DNA of 7,513 nucleotides from Arenicellales bacterium (GCA_028825345.1 JAPKAJ010000110.1:1-7513); one strand, 5' to 3'; counted from the first letter of the stretch, positions 1 through 6,504 are shown. The notes: generated from the letters alone by a model not told the origin. A program made the numbers and translations.

Positions 1-291
1 TTGATCGTCTAGCAAGAGAAGGTCGCCTTTTGGCGGGTGGGCCGTATGATTGACGACAGCATCAATTCTGCCGTAACGCTCGAGCGTCGCATCAACCAAA
101 CGCTCAAGGTCTGCCGCCTCAGTTACCGAACCCCGCAACCCAACGCCTCCAAATTCCTGCGCCAGGTTTTCGCAGGCATCGCTGCGTGACATGAGTGCTA
201 ACTGATACCCTTGCCGGTACAGTTCCTTACTAACAGCCCTGCCAATACCGCCTCCGCCTGCGGTAACAATTGCAACCTTTTCTGCGTCCAT
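1..291 (-). CDS. SDR family oxidoreductase, N-terminal part (cut by left edge)
   Basis: This is the first 97 codons of a short-chain dehydrogenase/reductase, a cytosolic NAD(P)(H)-dependent oxidoreductase; the rest lies beyond the left edge. The translation opens MDAEKVAIVTAGGGGIGRAV. The Thr-Ala-Gly-Gly-Gly-Gly-Ile-Gly stretch (residues 10-17) is the TGxxxGxG dinucleotide-binding loop after the first beta strand. At residues 81-84 it reads NHTA where most SDRs have NNAG, still in the expected place after a hydrophobic strand (DAVV). The catalytic Ser-Tyr-Lys is outside the window, so activity and substrate cannot be judged. The ATG is preceded by AAGGAG (298-303 on the complement) at 6 bases, which fixes the start. 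The gene is divergent from the DHDPS-family gene at 419, sharing a 127-base gap, which suggests shared regulation and perhaps one pathway. The family call is firm; the substrate is unknown. Confidence 0.88.
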   Translation of the reverse strand, partial: MDAEKVAIVTAGGGGIGRAVSKELYRQGYQLALMSRSDACENLAQEFGGVGLRGSVTEAADLERLVDATLERYGRIDAVVNHTAHPPKGDLLLLDDQ

Positions 292-418
292 CAGCTTCTC
301 CTTTTTCCTATCCTGAAAGTTGGGGTCAAGTATTTTTCTTCGGCTATTTTCCTTTACACTCTGGGTCTTCGGTATTATTCGATTTGCATCCAATCTAAAC
401 GCTTAAGGAGTACAAGTG
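292..418. promoter_or_regulatory. Divergent intergenic region, SDR / lyase
   Basis: The 127 bases between two divergent genes must hold both promoters. Rightward, TTTACA (353-358) is followed after 17 bases by a poor -10 (TATTCG, 376-381); a better TATTAT box (373-378) lies at too short a spacing. Leftward, an AT-rich block gives a weak TTTAGA/TAATAC pair overlapping the same bases. No strong dyad operator is visible. The two ribosome sites (AAGGAG at 405-410 on plus; AAGGAG at 298-303 on minus) are clear. The promoter boxes are only suggestive. Confidence 0.3.
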
Positions 419-1288
419 ATGAGCAATCTTAGTGGCGTATGTGTGCCAGTGTGCACGGTATTTGATGATAACGGGGCTCAGGTTAACGAGACGCGCTACC
501 TTGCCCATGTAGACCGTATGCTCGAATCTGGCGTGGATATTATCCTTCCTTGTGGCGGAACCGGCGAATTTGCTTACCTAAGCCGGGAAGAAAAAAGGCG
601 CTTGATTGAGATCACTGCAAAACACGTTGATGGGCGCGCTGCGGTAATCGCCCAAACATCCGCTATTTACCTGGAAGACACTCTAGCAACAACCCGCCAT
701 GCCATTGATCACGGCGCAGATGCGGTTATGGTATTACCGCCGTATTTCGAGGGTCCCGATGAACGCGGTGTAATTTCCCACTACGAGGCAGTTGCCAAGG
801 CCAGCTCAGTTCCGGTGATGGTATACAACATACCCGTACATTCCGGCTTCGACGTCACACCAGCCTTGTTCAAAAAATTGCTTGAGATAGATGGTATCGA
901 CTACATCAAAGACAGTACGGGGGATTTAATACGAATCCAGGAACTCTTGCAGACCGGCGGGAAGATCTTTAACGGCGGCGATCCAATCACCTTCCCAGCG
1001 CTCGTCGCGGGTTGCGTCGGCTGTGTCTGGGGTTCAGTCAATTTCCTGCCCGACGAGTCGGTCACGCTCTATCGGTTGGTTTCTTCTGGCCAACTTAACG
1101 AGGCGGCTTCGCTTTGGCGCAAACTTGTAGATTCCCAACTGTTCGTCTGGTCTCATCAATACAACGCCTCGGTCAAGGCGGCCGCTCGACACCGGGGATT
1201 CGATGTGGGGAACTGCCGTTTACCGGTCTTACCTTTGAGCGAAGCCGATCTTTCAGCCCTGCACACCTCGTTGGCCAGTATCAACTAA
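419..1288 (+). CDS. DHDPS/NAL-family class I aldolase or hydro-lyase
   Basis: A complete 289-residue protein of the dihydrodipicolinate synthase/N-acetylneuraminate lyase family: cytosolic (beta/alpha)8 barrels that form a Schiff base between a Lys and a keto-acid. Visible family marks are the carboxylate-binding loop GGTGE (46-50), the catalytic Tyr in VYNIP (Tyr136) and the Schiff-base Lys in YIKDSTGD (Lys164). Length is normal for the family. Two features argue against biosynthetic DapA. The usual GTTGE is GGTGE, as in 5-dehydro-4-deoxyglucarate dehydratases. The Arg of the E. coli YNVPSRTG motif, which binds the aspartate-semialdehyde carboxylate, is His141 here. A catabolic keto-acid aldolase or dehydratase is therefore more likely; the substrate is not determined. 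The start is chosen as ATG 419, 8 bases after AAGGAG (405-410); the GTG directly before it (416) is also in frame. It converges on livM with a 24-base gap. Confidence 0.9.
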   Translation: MSNLSGVCVPVCTVFDDNGAQVNETRYLAHVDRMLESGVDIILPCGGTGEFAYLSREEKRRLIEITAKHVDGRAAVIAQTSAIYLEDTLATTRHAIDHGADAVMVLPPYFEGPDERGVISHYEAVAKASSVPVMVYNIPVHSGFDVTPALFKKLLEIDGIDYIKDSTGDLIRIQELLQTGGKIFNGGDPITFPALVAGCVGCVWGSVNFLPDESVTLYRLVSSGQLNEAASLWRKLVDSQLFVWSHQYNASVKAAARHRGFDVGNCRLPVLPLSEADLSALHTSLASIN

Positions 1289-1312
1289 GTCTCTGTGATC
1301 CGGTAACTACCG

Positions 1313-2626
1313 TTAACGTTTAACCTCCGGAATAAGTCCTCGCGGTGAAAAGCGCAGCACCAAAAGCAGTACCAGCCCCATCGTCATCAATCGCGTGTGC
1401 GCCGCGTTCTCCAACAGATGTAGCCGCAAGGGGCTGTCGAGCGCCATCCCCGAGGTAACAAAATTCATCAGCGCGAGGCCTATCGGTTCGGCCTCAATCC
1501 AGAAAAACCAGATCACAAAACCGCCAAGGATCGAGCCCAGATTATTACCCGAACCGCCCACGATCACCATAACCCATACTAGGAAAGTGAATCGCAACGG
1601 CTGGTAAGATGCCGGAGTAAACTGGCCATCTAGAGTTGCAAGCATAGCCCCTGCAATACCGATTACCGCAGAGCCAAGCACAAATACCTGAAGATGGCGT
1701 CCGGTTACGTTTTTGCCCATCGCACCGGCAGCAATCTCGTTATCGCGGATCGCGCGCATCATTCTCCCCCAAGGAGACTTCAACGCCCGCTCTGAGAGCC
1801 AGAAAATAGCTACAAGCACAACCAGAAAAAGCGCGGCGTAGTTCAATTTCACAATAAGCGAAGAGGCTTCCACAACCGGAATCCCTACCCAAGCGGCGAG
1901 ATCATGAAACCATAATGTCCCTTGAAGATCTATTTCGTAAGGTACTGGCCTTGGTAGTCCGTTGACGTTTTTCACTCCTCGCGTAAGCCAATCTTCATTT
2001 TTTAGAAAATAAATGATGATCTCTGAGATGCCCAAGGTGGCAATCGCCAGGTAATCAGAGCGCAGTCCCAGCGCTACTTTGCCAATAGCCCAGGCAACGA
2101 TTGCGGCAAAGATCCCTCCAACAATCCACGAAAACATGATAGGCAAGCCAAACCCACCCAAAAACCCAGTCAGTGCTGGCTCAACCGCCTCAATCGCATC
2201 GACCGCGGGGTCCAGAATAAGACGCATCAATCCGTATCCGCTAACCGCAAGCAAGACCGTTAGCCATATTCGGGCGGTTCGGGATACCGGGAGTTTTTTC
2301 CATAACCATATTCCCCCTGCAATCGTCGCAAGCCCAGCCAACAAACCCAGTATGGCGCGGGCGCCGCCTGCATCCCAGGCTGCGGGCACTGGTGCGACAG
2401 AGATCACAATGGCGGCCAGGCCCCCTAAGGCGGTAAATCCCATCACTCCAGCATTAAAAAGCCCCGCATAGCCCCACTGAATATTCACGCCAAGAGCCAT
2501 GACGGCTGAGATCAAGCACATATTCAGAATCGCAAGGGCGACGTTCCAACTTTGCATAGTGCCAACCAGTATTAAAAGCACGCCCATCCCGGCAAAAAGT
2601 AAAACGTTTTTCACAGGCCGGCTCAC
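1313..2626 (-). CDS. livM: Branched-chain amino acid-type ABC transporter permease LivM
   Basis: Inner-membrane permease of the HAAT/Liv importer family, 437 residues, pairing with LivH. LivM hallmarks are present: ALGVNIQWGYAGLFNAGVMG (45-64) near the N-terminus, GLRSDYLAIATLG (187-199), and the cytoplasmic EAA-like loop SPWGRMMRAIRDNEIAAGAMG (284-304), which contacts the ATPases. About ten hydrophobic segments can be seen, and the end (FSPRGLIPE) is typical. It is long for the family: residues about 80-160 add two hydrophobic stretches (about 91-109 and 119-138) before the usual LPxxxxWIVGG segment. The GTG start overlaps the livH stop by 4 bases (GTGA), with GGAAAG just upstream, so translation is probably coupled to livH. 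It is the last gene of the operon. No obvious terminator is seen in the 24 bases before the convergent lyase gene. The transported solute cannot be read from the permease. Confidence 0.95.
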   Translation of the reverse strand: MSRPVKNVLLFAGMGVLLILVGTMQSWNVALAILNMCLISAVMALGVNIQWGYAGLFNAGVMGFTALGGLAAIVISVAPVPAAWDAGGARAILGLLAGLATIAGGIWLWKKLPVSRTARIWLTVLLAVSGYGLMRLILDPAVDAIEAVEPALTGFLGGFGLPIMFSWIVGGIFAAIVAWAIGKVALGLRSDYLAIATLGISEIIIYFLKNEDWLTRGVKNVNGLPRPVPYEIDLQGTLWFHDLAAWVGIPVVEASSLIVKLNYAALFLVVLVAIFWLSERALKSPWGRMMRAIRDNEIAAGAMGKNVTGRHLQVFVLGSAVIGIAGAMLATLDGQFTPASYQPLRFTFLVWVMVIVGGSGNNLGSILGGFVIWFFWIEAEPIGLALMNFVTSGMALDSPLRLHLLENAAHTRLMTMGLVLLLVLRFSPRGLIPEVKR

Positions 2627-3639
2627 AATGTCTTTCCACTAAAAATTCCCGTGGGCTTTATCAGTAGGACAATAACTAGGATAAAGAACGAGACAGCAAG
2701 CTTGTAATCGGTTGACAGCAACTGTACTAAGCCATCTGGAACCCAATCGCCCGGCGTCAGGTAACCCACTACCCGCTTATAGGCGAAAGTCACCAGCAAC
2801 TCCGAGAAGGCGATAACAAAGCCCCCGGCAATTGCCCCCAACGGATTGCCAACTCCCCCCACGATTGCCGAAGCAAAAATCGGCAAGACCAACCCCAGAT
2901 AGGTAAAAGGCTTATAACCTTTATCCAAGCCGTAAAGGGTGCCGGCAATGGCAGCCAACGCACCAGTAATAATCCAGGTAATCATCACGACCCGCTCGGG
3001 GTTAATACCAGACAGTAAGGCGAGATCTTCGTTGTCTGAGTAGGCCCGCATGGACTTTCCCGTTCGGGTCCGATTGAGAAACCAAAATAAAAGGGCGACA
3101 ATCACTACGGCAGTGATTACCGTGATGCCCTGAGAGGTCTTAATCGCCAAGCCCTGATCCAACCCGGTCATCTCCTTGAATGCGCGGGCCTTCATTATGA
3201 AACGTTGGCCGTCAGCGAAAACCTGATCTTTAGGTCCAATAATAAATCGGATCAGACCGCTCAAGAAAAAAAGCACGCCTACAGAAACGATAAGATAGGT
3301 TACTGGGACTGCTTTTTTTTCGCGATAGTAGCGATAGATAAGGCGGTCGGTTCCCAGACATAACCCGATGGTCACGATTATCCCGATGGGGAGAGCTAGT
3401 AATGCAGTCGGGAGCGGCCCCAAGCCAAACCCGTGTGCCTGCAACGCCCAGGTCACGAGAATGGTGACCATAGCGCCGAAGGACATAGTCTCGCCGTGGG
3501 CAAAATTAGAGAACCGCAAAACCGCGTAGACCATAGTGACGCCCAGGGCCCCAAGCGCGAGTTGGCTACCGTATGCGATACCCGGCACCACAACGAAGTT
3601 CCCAATCAGGGCCAAGGCGTTTAGAAGATCTATCAGCAC
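2623..3639 (-). CDS. livH: Branched-chain amino acid-type ABC transporter permease LivH
   Basis: Inner-membrane permease, 338 residues, heterodimer partner of LivM. The family motif LRFSNFAHGE (41-50) follows the N-terminal helices. The EAA-like coupling loop runs from RTRTGKSMRAYSDNEDLALL to about residue 216, followed by TWIITGALAAIAGTLYGL. ASAIVGGVGNPLGAIAGG (257-274) is the conserved late-helix segment, and the end KPTGIFSG is usual. It is slightly longer than E. coli LivH, with an extended loop at about 135-170. The start is GTG, 6 bases after the livF stop. The only purine run (AAAAGG) abuts the start codon directly, so initiation may depend on ribosomes finishing livF, or the true start may be a few codons downstream. 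Its stop overlaps the livM start by 4 bases. Confidence 0.95.
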   Translation of the reverse strand: MLIDLLNALALIGNFVVVPGIAYGSQLALGALGVTMVYAVLRFSNFAHGETMSFGAMVTILVTWALQAHGFGLGPLPTALLALPIGIIVTIGLCLGTDRLIYRYYREKKAVPVTYLIVSVGVLFFLSGLIRFIIGPKDQVFADGQRFIMKARAFKEMTGLDQGLAIKTSQGITVITAVVIVALLFWFLNRTRTGKSMRAYSDNEDLALLSGINPERVVMITWIITGALAAIAGTLYGLDKGYKPFTYLGLVLPIFASAIVGGVGNPLGAIAGGFVIAFSELLVTFAYKRVVGYLTPGDWVPDGLVQLLSTDYKLAVSFFILVIVLLIKPTGIFSGKTL

Positions 3640-3645
3640 CCTTTT

Positions 3646-4350
3646 TTACCCGCCAAGAAAGGCCTTGCGAACCTCGATGTTCGCCAGCAGAGCTGCGCCA
3701 GTATCCGTGTAACGGTTGCGGCCCTGCACCAACACGTAGCCCCGATCAGCAATACTGAGGGCCTGTCGAGCATTCTGTTCGACCATGAGAATCGCAATTC
3801 CCGTACGCGCCACTTCGATAATTCGGTCAAACAACTCATCCATGACTATGGGTGAAACCCCTGCGGTCGGCTCATCCAGCATTAACACTTTGGGTTGAGT
3901 CATTAGAGCTCTGCCTACAGCGACCTGCTGGCGTTGACCGCCAGACAGTTCGCCCGCTAATTGGCGGCGCTTCTCCCGTAATACCGGAAAAAGCTCGTAG
4001 ACCCCAGACAAAGTTTCAGAAATGTCATCGCGGCGGATAAAAGCGCCCATCTCCAGGTTCTCCTGCACAGTCATCGAGGTGAATACGTTGGCGCTTTGCG
4101 GCACGAAACCCATGCCGAGCTGTACCCGCTGTTCGGGTTTCAGGTGGCTAATATCCTGGCCATCCATCGTCACCCGGCCCTGCCTTAATTCCAGCATACC
4201 GAACACTGCTTTCATCGCCGTCGACTTGCCAGCGCCATTGGGGCCTACCACCACCGCAACCTCACCTTTGTCTACCCCGATGCTACATTGGTGAAGGATA
4301 TCAACGCCTCCGTAACCCCCACTCATACCTTCGCCTGCAAGGTAGGTCAC
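3646..4350 (-). CDS. livF: Liv-type ABC transporter ATP-binding protein LivF
   Basis: One of the two cytoplasmic ATPases of the importer, 234 residues, the usual LivF length. Seen in order: Walker A GPNGAGKST (36-44), Q-loop Gln85 in VPQ, ABC signature LSGGQ (135-139), Walker B VLMLDEP (155-161) with catalytic Glu160, and a D-loop region reading AGVSP. After the last core strand it reads MVEQNARQAL, with Gln where other ABC ATPases have the switch His. This is normal for LivF, whose partner LivG keeps the His. The ending (VRKAFLGG) is typical. GTG start with AGGAG 5 bases upstream; the start overlaps the livG stop by 4 bases (GTGA). The gene order G-F-H-M and the intact motifs indicate a working transporter. 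Confidence 0.95.
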   Translation of the reverse strand: MTYLAGEGMSGGYGGVDILHQCSIGVDKGEVAVVVGPNGAGKSTAMKAVFGMLELRQGRVTMDGQDISHLKPEQRVQLGMGFVPQSANVFTSMTVQENLEMGAFIRRDDISETLSGVYELFPVLREKRRQLAGELSGGQRQQVAVGRALMTQPKVLMLDEPTAGVSPIVMDELFDRIIEVARTGIAILMVEQNARQALSIADRGYVLVQGRNRYTDTGAALLANIEVRKAFLGG

Positions 4351-5129
4351 AATGGCTCCTGTTGGGCCTGTTTTCGCCCGGTTCCAAGGTAGGCCTCAAT
4401 AACCGCCTCGTTATTCATAATATTTCCGGCTGTGCCTTGTGCCAGCACGCTGCCCGATGCCATGACAATAACTGGATCACATAATCTGGAAATGAAATCC
4501 ATATCGTGTTCGATCATGCAGAAGGTATAGCCTTGCTCCCGATTAAGCCGCAGAATGGAATCGCCAATGGTTCGCAGGAGAGTGCGATTGACCCCAGCCC
4601 CAACTTCATCGAGAAATACTATTTTCGGTTCGGCCATCATCGTGCGGCCCAATTCAAGAAGTTTCTTTTGACCACCCGACAAGTTACCGGCAAGCTCGTT
4701 CACGACCGAACTGAGTTGGAGAAAATCAACAACCTCATCGGCACGTTGCCTTATGACTGTTTCTTCAGCAATAACTTGCCCAGGGTGTAACCAGGTTGCA
4801 ACCAGGCTCTCACCGGACTGTCCATTTGGAACCATCATCAGGTTTTCGCGAACACTTAACGACGAGAATTCATGGGCAATCTGGAAGGTACGCAAAATGC
4901 CTTTCGCAAAAAGCTCATGGGGCTGGCGCCCAGTGATATCTTCGCCGTTCAGTAGGACTTTTCCCTCGTCTGGAGGGTAAATTCCGGCGATAACGTTAAA
5001 AAGAGTAGTTTTCCCAGCACCGTTGGGACCGATCAGTCCCGTAATACTCCCCTGCTCGATCACAAGCGAGGCATCTTCGACCGCGCGGATGCCGCCAAAG
5101 TGTTTATACAGGTGCTCGATGATAATCAA
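4347..5129 (-). CDS. livG: Liv-type ABC transporter ATP-binding protein LivG
   Basis: Second cytoplasmic ATPase of the importer, 260 residues from the start chosen here. Motifs in this numbering: Walker A GPNGAGKTT (34-42), Q-loop Gln83 in RTFQ, signature LSGGQ (150-154), Walker B IVFLDE (170-175), switch His208 in MIEHD. The LivG-specific helical insert lies between about 95 and 135. The residue after the Walker B Glu is Val (LDEVGAGVN) rather than the usual Pro. Start choice: an in-frame ATG at 5165 would give 272 residues. That ATG sits in the loop of the terminator at 5146-5177, and its first codons read through the stem and U-tract. The TTG at 5129 lies just downstream, has GGCGG 8 bases before it and begins the protein at IIIEHLYKHFGG, where the family starts. 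The TTG start is inference; the gene identity is firm. Confidence 0.93.
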   Translation of the reverse strand: MIIIEHLYKHFGGIRAVEDASLVIEQGSITGLIGPNGAGKTTLFNVIAGIYPPDEGKVLLNGEDITGRQPHELFAKGILRTFQIAHEFSSLSVRENLMMVPNGQSGESLVATWLHPGQVIAEETVIRQRADEVVDFLQLSSVVNELAGNLSGGQKKLLELGRTMMAEPKIVFLDEVGAGVNRTLLRTIGDSILRLNREQGYTFCMIEHDMDFISRLCDPVIVMASGSVLAQGTAGNIMNNEAVIEAYLGTGRKQAQQEPL

Positions 5130-5145
5130 ATGTCGAACCGCCGGC

Positions 5146-5177
5146 AAAAAAAAACGGCCCGGCATAACCCGGGCCGT
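5146..5177 (-). terminator. Rho-independent terminator/attenuator between binding-protein gene and livG
   Basis: On the minus strand ACGGCCCGG pairs perfectly with CCGGGCCGT (9 bp, 8 of them G-C) around a 6-base loop GTTATG. Nine consecutive T follow, counting the last stem base. It begins 12 bases after the TAA of the binding-protein gene and ends before livG. Inside an operon such an element usually lets only part of the transcripts continue, giving more binding protein than membrane complex; here that ratio is inferred. It also protects the upstream mRNA 3' end. I see no separate strong promoter between it and livG. Confidence 0.92.
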
Positions 5178-5189
5178 AACTGATCCGAT

Positions 5190-6371
5190 TTACCGGTAAC
5201 CGACGGTGGTGTTCTTCCCGCCTTTAACCAGAATTTCTTTGTAGCTGCCCGCAGATTCACCTGGGCCGATTAACTCAACCGCAGAAGCGCCCACATAGTC
5301 AACATCTCCTCCGTTGGCAATATGTTCCAGCGCCTTTCCAAGATCCCCAGGAAAGACTTTCTGGCCTGGTGCATTTGCGACGTCCATTACCTTCGATTTA
5401 AAGTCTTGGCTGTCGGTAGACTTCGCTGCCTGCATAGCGAGAATAAGAAGCGCTGCGGCGTCGTAGGACTCCGGCGCAAACGGACCGCTTTCAAAACCAG
5501 CCGCTTTAGCCATCTCGGTAAACATCGCGGCGCCCGGGCTATCGGTCCCTGGTACGTCGCCGATAGATCCGTTTAATCCATCACCTATATCGGTGGGCAG
5601 GCTGTCCCCAATCATTCCGTCTGGCAAATAGAAGATGTCAAAAGCCCCGGTATCAAGTGATGCCTGGATAATGCCTTTACCACCGTCATTCAGATAACCG
5701 GCAACCACCAAAATATCACCGCCAGCCTGTGCAAGTGCCGCGACCTCAGCGCTGTAGTCACCTTTTCCGTCTTCGTGAGCTACGTTGATTGTGACGTTAC
5801 CGCCAGCGGCCTTGAAGTTGCTTTCAATACTATCCGCGAGTCCCTTACCATAGTCATTGTTGGTGTAGGTAATCGCGGCGCTTTTATAGCCGTGATCGCC
5901 CAGAATTTGGGAGACCACCTGGCCCTGACGAGCATCCGACGGCGCGGTGCGGAAAAACAAACCGTTATCCTCCGCCGTTGATAGACCGGGCGAGGTAGCA
6001 GAGGGAGAGATCATTACGATCCCATTCGCCATCGCGACATTCGCCAGGATTGCGCCAGTGACGCCGGAGCAGTCGGCCCCCATAATGGCATTGACTTTGT
6101 CCGAGGTGATCAAGCGTTCGGCGGCGGCTGTAGCGGCTGCCGAGTCAATACAGGTTGAATCTGCACGGATGCTGGTAATCCCCGTTCCGCCCATAAATGA
6201 CCCACTCGCATTCACCTCTGCGATGGCCAATTCCGCGCCGGCTGCCATGGCCGGTGTCAGAGACTCAATCGGCCCGGTGAAGCCCAAAATTATTCCTATC
6301 TTGACATCATCGGCGATCGCAGCCCCTGAGAGCATCGCGCCGGTCACAAAAGCCAAAAATACCTTTCTCAT
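5190..6371 (-). CDS. livK: Periplasmic substrate-binding protein of Liv-type ABC transporter
   Basis: A 393-residue type I periplasmic binding protein (Peripla_BP_6/Leu-Ile-Val-binding family) that captures the solute and delivers it to the LivHMGF complex. A Sec signal peptide is clear: MRK, hydrophobic core, then AIA before Asp-Asp, with cleavage likely after residue 20. There is no lipobox Cys, so it is soluble in the periplasm. DDVKIGIILGFTGP is the usual mature start. The only two cysteines, Cys74 and Cys101, match the disulfide of E. coli LIV-binding protein. Ser102, the SPSATSP segment (122-128), Tyr226 and Asp251 align by eye with its amino-acid-binding residues, Asp replacing Glu. 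An amino-acid-like ligand is therefore plausible but not proven; the symbol marks the family only. ATG 6371 is fixed by AAGGAGG (6378-6384) at 6 bases; an in-frame GTG at 6464 is upstream of this site. First gene of the operon. Confidence 0.95.
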   Translation of the reverse strand: MRKVFLAFVTGAMLSGAAIADDVKIGIILGFTGPIESLTPAMAAGAELAIAEVNASGSFMGGTGITSIRADSTCIDSAAATAAAERLITSDKVNAIMGADCSGVTGAILANVAMANGIVMISPSATSPGLSTAEDNGLFFRTAPSDARQGQVVSQILGDHGYKSAAITYTNNDYGKGLADSIESNFKAAGGNVTINVAHEDGKGDYSAEVAALAQAGGDILVVAGYLNDGGKGIIQASLDTGAFDIFYLPDGMIGDSLPTDIGDGLNGSIGDVPGTDSPGAAMFTEMAKAAGFESGPFAPESYDAAALLILAMQAAKSTDSQDFKSKVMDVANAPGQKVFPGDLGKALEHIANGGDVDYVGASAVELIGPGESAGSYKEILVKGGKNTTVGYR

Positions 6372-6377
6372 CGGATT

Positions 6378-6384
6378 CCTCCTT
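6378..6384 (-). promoter_or_regulatory. Strong ribosome binding site of the binding-protein gene
   Basis: AAGGAGG on the minus strand, 6 bases before ATG 6371, is close to the full anti-Shine-Dalgarno complement. It is by far the best ribosome site in the operon; the downstream liv genes use GTG or TTG starts with weaker sites. This decides the start against the upstream GTG at 6464 and fits high expression of the binding protein. Confidence 0.9.
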
Positions 6385-6398
6385 GTGTTGTTCTGTTG

Positions 6399-6427
6399 TT
6401 CATAAACCAAACCGGGTGGGGTAGCAA
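6399..6427 (-). promoter_or_regulatory. Candidate sigma-70 promoter for the liv operon
   Basis: Minus strand TTGCTA (6422-6427), 17-base spacer, TATGAA (6399-6404); each box matches the consensus at 4 of 6. A start near 6392 would leave a leader of about 20 bases holding the AAGGAGG site. It lies downstream of the terminator at 6477-6504, where a promoter for the operon is expected. The match is modest and alternatives exist further upstream. Confidence 0.3.
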
Positions 6428-6446
6428 TTAATTCTACCCACACCGG
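6412..6446. repeat. Imperfect inverted repeat, possible operator
   Basis: Arms CCGGGTGGGGTAG (6412-6424) and CTACCCACACCGG (6434-6446) match at 10 of 13 positions as inverted copies, around a 9-base centre containing palindromic AATTAATT. The dyad covers the -35 box of the candidate promoter, which is where a repressor operator would sit. No U-tract follows on either strand, so it is not a terminator. The regulator is unknown. Confidence 0.45.
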
Positions 6447-6476
6447 ACAGGCGAATACTGACACAGCACCGCTGTC

Positions 6477-6504
6477 AAAAAAAGGCCCAAAAAAGCGCTG
6501 GGCC
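6477..6504 (-). terminator. Rho-independent terminator upstream of the binding-protein gene
   Basis: Minus strand GGCCCA (6499-6504) pairs with TGGGCC (6484-6489) around a 9-base loop, followed directly by seven T (6477-6483). It most simply ends transcripts coming from the ATP-grasp gene, whose stop is 172 bases upstream. If a promoter lies between 6505 and 6675 it would instead act as a leader attenuator for the liv operon. The stem is shorter than that of the terminator at 5146, so it may be leaky. Confidence 0.78.

Noticed and set aside
211..432. 73-codon plus-strand ORF across the SDR start and the divergent gap
   Set aside because: It overlaps the SDR gene antisense and the promoter region, has no ribosome site and encodes nothing recognisable; it ends inside the lyase start.
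1289..1312. Shared terminator between the convergent lyase and livM genes
   Set aside because: Only short dyads (GGTA/TACC, CGTTAACG) without a T-tract on either strand; not supportable as a rho-independent terminator.
2079..2471. Plus-strand 130-codon ORF antisense to livM
   Set aside because: It mirrors the codon structure of livM, has low-complexity Ala/Pro/Thr-rich content and no ribosome site or family resemblance.
3640..3648. A-run at the livF/livH junction as a frameshift slippery site
   Set aside because: The run includes the livF stop codon itself, so no slippage before termination could extend livF in a meaningful way.
5130..5165. ATG 5165 as the livG start
   Set aside because: It lies in the terminator loop, and its codons are the stem and U-tract; the resulting residues do not look like LivG. 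Not fully excluded.
5947..6405. Plus-strand 152-codon ORF antisense to the binding-protein gene
   Set aside because: A shadow of a well-supported gene; Ala/Pro/Ile-rich composition is explained by the opposite-strand codons.
6372..6464. Upstream in-frame GTG extension of the binding protein
   Set aside because: The extra 31 residues precede a clear Sec signal peptide and would bury it; the AAGGAGG site serves ATG 6371.
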